Of a stretch of DNA of 64,000 bases, positions 57,061 through 64,000 are shown in pieces; positions within the stretch are counted from its first letter, which is position 1, and each line of letters opens with the position of its first letter. This stretch comes from Dipteris shenzhenensis. Lineage: Eukaryota; Polypodiophyta; Polypodiopsida; Gleicheniales. The DNA is taken from NCBI GenBank assembly GCA_047967505.1, contig CM106540.1. One strand, 5' to 3'. The position numbers and the translations under genes were made by a program. A model generated the notes under the pieces. That model did no database searches. It saw only the letters and a list, made by a program, of their open reading frames with translations, and had not been told where the DNA came from.

Positions 57061-57792
57061 ATGCTTCTTGAAACTGGTTCCAGACCCATTGAGCTGAGAG
57101 CACTGGAAAGAGTCTTCAAATATATAAAGAGGATTCAAGATATGCAAGCACATAGGCTACCAAAGAGAGCATGGGAGGCAAGCAAGAGACCTCAAAAAAC
57201 AAACAAGAGCAAGATGCTATCATCTGGATGGGGGTATGACATTAAAGGCTGGTTCCAAAGATGGGAAGTTGCTTCTTACCTAGATGCAATGCCAAGGGAA
57301 GAGGAGAAAAGGACATTTTCTACAGCCCTTTTAGAAGCACTACACAGTAAATGGCAATCATCGAAGAAAAGGACCAAATATGAATATTATTGTGAGAATA
57401 TCAACCCCAACTATTGGACCACATACTCTCAGAAAGAGAACAAAGCACACAAATATATATGCACACCTATCTCTCTCAAGGCAAGAAGAAGCATCGCAAT
57501 CATCCGAACTCGATCACACTCCCTAGAAGTGGAGAAAAAAGCATGGGAAGGAGTATCAAGGGAACAAAGACTCTGCCAGCTATGCAACTTAGATGAAGTG
57601 GAAAATGAGGCACATGTTCTTTTGACATGTCCACGATATGAGCATCTAAGAGAAGATTTCAGCAATGTCACGCAGCATCACAACAGTTTGGAGAGCTTGC
57701 TTTCCCATCCTCACCTCGCAGCCTTGGGCAATTACATTACCAAGGTCCTTGCATACCGTGACCAATGTATTACACAGGTAGCAACATGCTAG
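57061..57792 (+). CDS. LINE-C ORF2 C-terminal domain, intact frame
   Basis: A 243-codon open frame starting MLLETGSRPIELRALERVFK immediately after the LINE-B (CT)n tail. The start resembles the region after the reverse transcriptase palm/thumb in non-LTR elements (RPIE...RLPKRAWEAS). A zinc finger follows, CQLCNLDEVENEAHVLLTC (C-x2-C-x8-H-x4-C), analogous to that of LINE-A. The reverse transcriptase upstream is missing, so this is a 5'-truncated insertion of a third LINE family whose coding remnant has not decayed. Its 3' UTR ends in (CT)n at 57,891-57,936. The ATG is probably an internal Met codon, not a real start. Confidence 0.7.
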   Translation: MLLETGSRPIELRALERVFKYIKRIQDMQAHRLPKRAWEASKRPQKTNKSKMLSSGWGYDIKGWFQRWEVASYLDAMPREEEKRTFSTALLEALHSKWQSSKKRTKYEYYCENINPNYWTTYSQKENKAHKYICTPISLKARRSIAIIRTRSHSLEVEKKAWEGVSREQRLCQLCNLDEVENEAHVLLTCPRYEHLREDFSNVTQHHNSLESLLSHPHLAALGNYITKVLAYRDQCITQVATC

Positions 57793-57888
57793 CTGTCCAC
57801 TCCACCCTTCTTCAAAGAAGGAGACTTTTTGTAACATTCCATTGGGTCCCATGGGTCGATTTCAGGCCCCCAGAGGACAATAATAATA

Positions 57889-57890
<2 letters not shown>

Positions 57891-57936
<46 letters not shown>
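57891..57936 (+). repeat. (CT)n tail of LINE-C
   Basis: About 22 CT units after AATAATAATAC, at the junction with the next LINE-B piece. Confidence 0.93.
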
Positions 57937-57940
<4 letters not shown>

Positions 57941-57949
57941 AGGGGAGCA

Positions 57950-58612
57950 AACAAGTGGGCCTACTTGACTTTGGATCAAATCCCCTTGGAGTACCAGAGA
58001 TTTACCCGGTTGAGCTTGGGATAGTGAGACACTCTAAGGATGCACCACATGTGGCAAGGTATGTGCGGCACTTTATTGGAGATGGGAGCAGTACATGGCA
58101 TAACGGTCTTTAGAGATGACCATTATCCAGAGGACTCACCTCCCACATGGAGGAGGGACCAGCACAAGGGAATACCTAATAGGCTCCCCAACCGTGAGTC
58201 GTACCGTAGTTGCTTGAGACATTGTGAAGATAGGGCTTGTGAAAATTGCTCCCAAGTATGTGTAGGACTGCACTATCTCCACTGGCTCAGCACAGCAGGT
58301 GAAGCTGTGTCGATGAAGCACTGTGCATGAGGTGTTGAAGGTCATCCCAAGGTTGACTATCAGGTCGCTCTCTCTCCAGAAAACCTCCAGGGCCTCTAAG
58401 TGCCTATGCGAGCCCTTTGGTGAAGATGATATGAGGACTATGTCATCGGCATATAGCAATATCTATATCATGAGGTCAGCTAGAAGCGATCCTTCACCCC
58501 CTAGGTAGTCTATGAAAGATGTGATGTTCTCTCTATCCCACTCTCCATCCCCCTCTTTCTATCCCCATCTCCATCTCTATTTTTCCCTCCCCCTCCCTTT
58601 GTGTCCCTGACT

Positions 58613-58650
<38 letters not shown>

Positions 58651-59080
58651 TCTCTCTCTCTATTCATACATCTAACTCTGTCTCATGGTCGAGTGCATTA
58701 TTTATATGGGGTTAAAGGTCACTATGCCTTTACCCCGGTTCATACTGCAACTACATGAGTTTGTTGTTCCTTCCCTCCCACTCCACACAGACCGCTCCTA
58801 CCTAGCATTCAGTATATCAACCGCCATGTCAGATATATGACAGGACCCACCTGAGCCCACCCGTGTGCAAATACATTTTGACCATGCTCTTGATGCAATC
58901 ATCGTGAGCCACCTATCTTGTGAGCTACTAACCTTCCCGACTTTTGCGAGTACGAGAATTTTCGCAGCCCACATGAGTGTCTTTTGATTTTGAGATCAAG
59001 TACTAGTTTTGAGTTTTGAGTTCAGCATAGAACTCAACAAGGGCCTTAGCGAGCCCTTTGCTTCAGCTCGTAGTGGCTTG
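57950..59080 (+). pseudogene. Scrambled LINE-B pieces with an inverted reverse transcriptase fragment
   Basis: 57,950-58,190 is LINE-B endonuclease (GLLDFGSNPLG-like start, parallel to 47,526 onward, ending HGGGTSTREYLIGSP). 58,745-58,960 resumes the endonuclease (SYLAFSIST). 58,985-59,080 is the LINE-B 3' UTR. Between the endonuclease halves, 58,191-58,505 is minus strand and carries MLYADDIVLISSSPKGS and VEIVQSYTYLGAIF, a LINE reverse transcriptase fragment. A pyrimidine-rich stretch with (CT)n (58,540-58,670) adjoins it. Confidence 0.75.
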
Positions 59081-59189
59081 TATGAGTTATCATGGATTCT
59101 ACTTTGTCTCAGAGGCCCAACTAGAGAGAGATTGTCGCCAGGCACATTCTCAGGATTCACCAACGAAGAGCTAGCTCTTCGACACTTTA

Positions 59190-59880
59190 GTGCGGCCGAC
59201 TGCCATGTATGCAGCACCCTTCGTGGGGCATGATCTCCCGAGGACAAAGTGGAGGAGATTTGAGCGGCTACAGGTGACTATGGGATCTAGGATGATTCAG
59301 AGTAAGCCCTCAGTCCCACATGAGATAGTACAAGCAAAGTTCGCCATGACACCTCTCCAGATTGATGCCATCTTTCAGAGAGTAACATTCATTCACAGAG
59401 TTTGGGACTTACCTCAATGGAGATTGCTCAGGCTGGCCCTGGAGTCAACCAGACGCCTAGCAACGAGTGGGGTTGACACATGGTATGCACGTATATCCGC
59501 ATGGTTTGCCAAGCATGGTATCCAAATGGACACACTTCCCCCCTTTCAATACAGTATGGACGCGCCACCTGAGTAGATCCCAGGAGATGAGATCAACCAT
59601 ATCATATGGTTAGATCTTCTCCAGCTCCATACATCTCGAACTTAGGAGCTCTCCACCAAGATCCAATTCTATTGCGACAACTTCCTGAGAGAGTACCGAA
59701 GGAGGGATTCATTATCAGACCCCAATATCTCAAGGACAGAGGAGTCTCACATGCACTGAGGATTGCCATTGGACAGATGCGGGTTTCATCCCATCCATCA
59801 GCTGAGGACCAAGGCGGGGAGAGACACGGGTATACCCAGAGAGCAGCGCATCTGCATGTTATGCACACTATGGGTGGTTG
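59190..59880 (+). pseudogene. Diverged LINE C-terminal scrap (LINE-A/B type)
   Basis: It reads VDTWYARISAWFAKHGIQMD and [10 protein letters not shown], comparable to the LINE-A C-terminal domain, and ends in the finger start RICMLCTLW. There it is cut by the tail of LINE-A copy 4 at 59,881. An in-frame stop lies near 59,575 and frame changes follow. Confidence 0.75.
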
Positions 59881-60256
59881 AAAGAAAGAAAGAAAGTTTA
59901 TTAAAGTCTTCGGAAGACCGACGGGTCTATGAGACTGTGAAAATCCTGATACAACGAGCTGTGGTAGTGGAGCTACTAAACAAGCATCCAAATGCAAAAA
60001 ATGCAGAATGGCAATACTACGCCCTAAGTATAACATAGTCATGTCGATGGTCGACTATATATCAATCTCAGCATCATCATCAATATCATCATCATCCCCA
60101 GCAACAGCAAGATATCAGGATGGATGAGGCAGTGGAAACATGAAGTCGGCAATAGAGTGCTGTCAGCCACTCAGAGATGCGGTCCTGGCACGTCTCCTGG
60201 TCGTAGCTCTGCGTCTAACCAGGGCTACTGTAACCCCCGTCGGTCGGGCTCCGACT

Positions 60257-61048
60257 CTAAACAAGGAGGGGATGTCTCCAAGTGTGATCTGTGTGTCGAC
60301 CCTCTGTCTGAGCTGTCGGGTCACGGTCATGTTGAGGCCTCGTCTCGTTGGGGTCCATGTGATCTAGCTGAAAGAACTCCGTGATAGAGCTCTGAGAGGG
60401 ATCAACCAAGGAAGAAGTCTTCTCCTGCCTCCGTGCTCGGAGTATCCTCTCGCGGTGTCTAAGTGCCTCATGAATGAAACCTGCCAAACACCGCTGGTCT
60501 GGGTAGGAGAGGAAATGGGCTAAAATCCCATAACTATCTCTGAAGAGGCAGTGGAAACGTCCTCCGATCTCATAGTACACAGGACACCTGAAGATGAAAT
60601 GCTCCTCTGTCTCAATCTCCTGTATGTCACATAGTCTGCATATCCGCCGCTCCCTGGGTAGTCGCTCTGCTCTGCCGCTCTCGATGCGAAGTCTGTGTGA
60701 AGAGCCCCAGAACTGCCCAAGAGAGATCCTCATCGAGTGGGGTAGGTGAATCTATGTGTATCCTGGTGGGTAAATGAAACCCTCCGTTGTGATATGTAAG
60801 AAGTGATCTCTATAGAAGCTAAGCTTCACTAGGAGTTCACTCAGTTCCAACCAGGTCCGAAAAGTGTATAGCTGTAGTAGATCCTCACGGATAACCTGGT
60901 TGACCTCGTGTGATAAGAGGGGAGAGAACGGAGCATCCATGCTATACTGAAAGGGAGGTAGTCTATCCATGTGGAGCCCCAGTCGCTCAAACCATCTCTC
61001 TGTACGTGCATACCAGCACCTCTGATCTCCTCCTGCTGCAAGTGCCAT
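60257..61048 (-). pseudogene. LINE-A copy 4 C-terminal domain
   Basis: [20 protein letters not shown] and [20 protein letters not shown], amber stop at 60,752, then the finger [20 protein letters not shown] and TQITW near the end. Apart from the amber codon it is largely open. Confidence 0.82.
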
Positions 61049-61534
61049 AGAAGAGGATAGAGCTATCCATGGTAGCCTGCTACGCCCCGAGGTGTAATCC
61101 CCATATTCCCTAACTCAGTACAGATATGTGATGACCTGAAATGCAGCATCTAGCTGTAAAGGGGGTGACCCAAACTCAGCCTGAATGATCTGGTGAGGAA
61201 CGGATGACTTACCACGAATCATCCGTGATAGCATGAGAACCTATAGCCGCTCCACACGGGCCCACTTTGTATCCAACAAGTCTAACTCCCAACAAGGACT
61301 GTCGTACATCCCCGCTGGGCGAGCCAAGGAGTCAAAAAGCAACCCCTTGGTGCGTGGATCCTAAAAGTGTGAGCGGAAGCACTGCCTCTCTAGCCTGGCC
61401 AATGAGGCATACCCTCTACTCAAGCGTGCCTGCATCGCGGGTCTCATAGTGAAGCTCGGTCCGAAGGACATAAACCCAAGATAAGTGTATGATGAAACTA
61501 TCTCAACAGATGACCCTGCAAATGTAAACTGCTC

Positions 61535-63850
61535 CTAACGCATGATGGCTCGAGATGTATTGAAGATCATGACCTTCGTTTTACCCAGGTTGACCTTCAA
61601 ATCATGAGACTCACAAAAGGACTGTAGTGCGTCTAGGTGTCTCTGAAGCCCCTCTACTGAGGAAGACAAGAGAGCCACGTCATCTGCATAGAGCAAAATC
61701 TGGATCAACGTGCCCGCAAGAGAGCAACCTACACCCCCCTGTGTCTGCATCACTGTCTCAAGCTCGTCAATTAGAGGCCAAACAAGATAGGCGACAAAGG
61801 ACACCCTTGTTTGACCCCAATGGTACTCATGATCTCGCCTGTCCACCCGGATCCTGCCCGAACTCTGCCAAAAACTCTCTCGTAAAGTGCATGACAGCCC
61901 AAATGATCTCCTGGTCATAACCCAAGTCCTGTAGGCACCGTATGAGGCAGGCTCTCGGGACTGTGTCAAATGCCTTGCGAATTCCACAAAGCAACAATAA
62001 ATCCTCTGCTTCCGTGACCTCGCCTCCTCGATGATACATCTGAGCATCAGAATGTGGTCCATGGTTCCATGATCACGCCGGAATCCGGCCTGTCCTGCTA
62101 CTCTGAGTCCTCGACATTCTGCAAGTCTGCTAACCTCGGAGTCAAGTACTGATGCATAAATTTTGGACATGACAAGTCCAATCATAATGGTCCTGTAGTT
62201 CTCCGGGCTCATGGGATCCCCTGCCTTGTGGATGGGTAAGATAGTGTTAATGGTCCAAGAGTGTGGAAATCCCAAACAAACCGCTTCATTAAAAAGCTTG
62301 GCTAAGATCGGGGCTAGGAGGTTAATCCCATATGCAATGAACTCAGTGCATAGTCCCTCATGATCCTTCGCTCGGCCATTATGAAGTTTCATTATAGCAT
62401 CCTTTACCCCTCCTCTAGTGAAGAGGGTGCAGGATGTGGGACCAGGCATGTGTGAGAGACTAGGGACTGGCTGATTTGGGATGTCAAAAAGTGTGCGTGC
62501 ATAATCAAACCAGATCTGGGTGTCAGTGAGTGGCGGAGGGGACCGTCCTTCTAGAAATCTCCGCCAAAAGTCCTTAGAGTTGTTACTCAACAAAATGTTC
62601 AGTAGCTCCTCCTCGTTTCGACAAACGAAGTCTAGTTTCTTCCTCCGTACCAGTCTACGGTGTTCACGTAGCGTATCTAGTGCGCTCGGAAGACTGTTTT
62701 TGGTTTCGAATCTCAGTTGACGGCGTAAGGCCTTACACTCATCATCGTACCAACTATTACAGGGTACAGTTCCAGGGGGTGGTGGGCGGGTGGAGCGGGT
62801 GGTGTGGAAAAAAGCGTGAATGGCAGCCTCGTCGTGAGCGGGTGACAAGGGCAGCACGATCCTCTAAAAGGGGTATGAAGTCAATATAAGCGAGAAGTAT
62901 GTACAGATGGCCAGAGTAAGAAGGTGAGTGATCCTGATCAAAGCGTATATCGTGGTCGATGGAGTAAGCACTGAGTGGGGTGGAAGGTGCTGTGCGAAGG
63001 GAGGTGGAGATGTGAAAGAAAAGGTATGTATGATCAGCCCCTGGGGGGAGAGGTGCTACAGTGAAGTCAGTAATGCGAGATGTGAAGACAGGGGATCCCA
63101 TGATGTAATCAACAACACTGGAGCCCCCCCAATGTGGAAAGCATGTGAAACCACCTGAAGCGGGCCATCTATCAAGACCATTATAGATAATGAGATAATG
63201 TATTCTGCCTAGGTCTAATAGGGCCTGCCCATAGGATGAGAATGGACCTCGTCTGTCAGCCAAAACCCGTAGCATACCTGCCTCCTCAAGGTCAACATCT
63301 GCCAGTAGAGTGGAATCATCTCTGAAATCAAGAAGTGGTACCTGACGGGCCCTTGTCCTCACGTTGAAGTTCCCCACTAGGACTTCTCCGTGGCTAGAAA
63401 AGTCAACGATGGACTGATAAAGGGCAGCAAATGGGGATGTCTCATCATCACCTCGAATATCTCTGGCAAAGTGGGAGGTCTCCGGGGGGAAGTAGCAAAC
63501 TGCGACAAACAGATCCTGGCTGTCCATGTGTCGTATCCGGATCCAAAGATATCTGGAATGTGTATCTCTCTGCTCTACTAAAATGATTCTCCAAAGTGTG
63601 GATCTGAAAAGGACTGCAACTCCACCTCAACCTCGAACTCCTCCTGTACCCCTCGTCTCATCTCTGTAGGCAGACTCCCATGTATATCCACTGACTATTG
63701 GGAGAGGGCGCTCTGGACTCTGATGTGTCTCTGTATAGAAGACTATGTCGTGGCCTGTATAGGATTCCGAGAAGTTCCCTGGTTCTGACCATAAGGTACC
63801 ATTACAGTTCTAGATGGTGTAGGACAGGGTCTCGGATATCTGAGTCTCAT
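61535..63850 (-). pseudogene. LINE-A copy 4 ORF2: endonuclease and reverse transcriptase
   Basis: Endonuclease: [17 protein letters not shown] (GNFNV where GDFNA is expected), [12 protein letters not shown] and [12 protein letters not shown]. Reverse transcriptase: [35 protein letters not shown], a palm block broken by a frameshift (CFVEFARHLTQ instead of DFRKAFDTV), and [11 protein letters not shown] intact. Small deletions account for the breaks near 61,980, 61,890 and 62,840. It has CAG where copy 2 has TAG (13,427). Confidence 0.87.
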
Positions 63851-64000
63851 AGGTCCCGCTTCCCTATGTAGGGGAGGGGGCAGGTGTCCTACGGGGGCCT
63901 GTAAGAAGTCGTCCTCGTACCACTATCCACTTTCCCTCCTTTCGGGCTTGATCCCGCTGCTGCAGCAAAGAGCGCCTCTCCTCAACCTGTAGAGGTGTGA

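Larger units (their letters stand above)
59881..64000 (-). mobile_element. LINE-A copy 4, runs off the window
   Basis: A minus-strand element with its (TTTC)n tail at 59,881-59,896, hairpin AGACC-GACG-GGTCT (59,915-59,928), C-terminal domain, reverse transcriptase and a complete endonuclease start (WNCNGT and YTETH near 63,790 and 63,740). The last 140 bases read RSLLQQRDQARKEGKWIVV, probably the end of ORF1. It is inserted into an older LINE scrap and is very similar to copy 2. Confidence 0.9.

Noticed and set aside
1-64000. CRISPR arrays, bacterial operons, tRNA or rRNA genes
   Set aside because: No regular repeat-spacer arrays, no tRNA cloverleaf or rRNA sequence recognised; spliced exons and plant retroelements show nuclear plant DNA.

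Overview
The window is plant nuclear DNA. It lies inside one long-intron host gene whose introns are packed with nested retrotransposons. The host gene is on the minus strand. Eight short exons (41,973 down to 9,843) join without a stop into about 178 codons of the middle of an ArgJ-type ornithine acetyltransferase (glutamate N-acetyltransferase), including the self-cleavage and active-site segment around HPNMATMLG. Introns of 24.5 kb and 6.1 kb separate exons of 45-90 bp. The first and last exons of the protein are not seen and presumably lie outside the window. A plant-type ArgJ, plant L1, Copia and Gypsy elements and very long repeat-filled introns suggest a large-genome vascular plant; a fern or gymnosperm is my best guess, not a proof.

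Layout. 1-7,890: 3' half of a LINE (here called LINE-A, copy 1) split by Copia-1 (978-7,273), with 238-bp LTRs that look identical and a CCCAG target duplication. 7,891-9,842: intergenic or intronic DNA. 9,843-10,405: three argJ exons. 10,406-16,548: a 6.1-kb intron holding LINE-A copy 2 (minus), fused to a Copia RNase H scrap, and a LINE-B-like scrap. 16,549-17,438: four argJ exons, one followed by a GC-AG intron. 17,439-41,899: a 24.5-kb intron holding a LINE C-terminal scrap, LINE-A copy 3, a LINE-A remnant cut by a 5'-truncated plant L1 with an 18-bp target duplication, a decayed Ty3/Gypsy element (22,898 to about 33,430) carrying an L1 copy inside, a longer L1 copy (33,850-38,300), a CCGTAC-rich block, a degenerate repeat/ORF region, and an LTR-like unit followed by a purine array. 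41,900-41,973: the most upstream argJ exon seen.

To the right of that exon: a LINE-B tail, LINE-A copy 5, then LINE-B with ORF1 and ORF2 pieces (46,536-57,042) interrupted by an L1 fragment and by Copia-2 (50,890-56,944). These are followed by the intact C-terminal ORF of a third LINE (LINE-C), scrambled LINE-B pieces, and LINE-A copy 4 (minus), which runs off the window end.

LINE-A, -B and -C are names made up here for three APE-type non-LTR families recognised by cross-comparison within the window. LINE-A and LINE-B end in a short hairpin plus a pyrimidine microsatellite instead of poly(A); LINE-C also ends in a pyrimidine microsatellite. The L1 copies are ordinary plant L1 (DUF4283-like ORF1 with zinc knuckle, poly(A) end). 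No element has a fully intact coding capacity. The most notable points are the giant-intron argJ gene, dense CCGTAC (SBP-box-like) arrays in the leaders of two different Copia elements and in a third block, and defective copies that were evidently mobilised recently.
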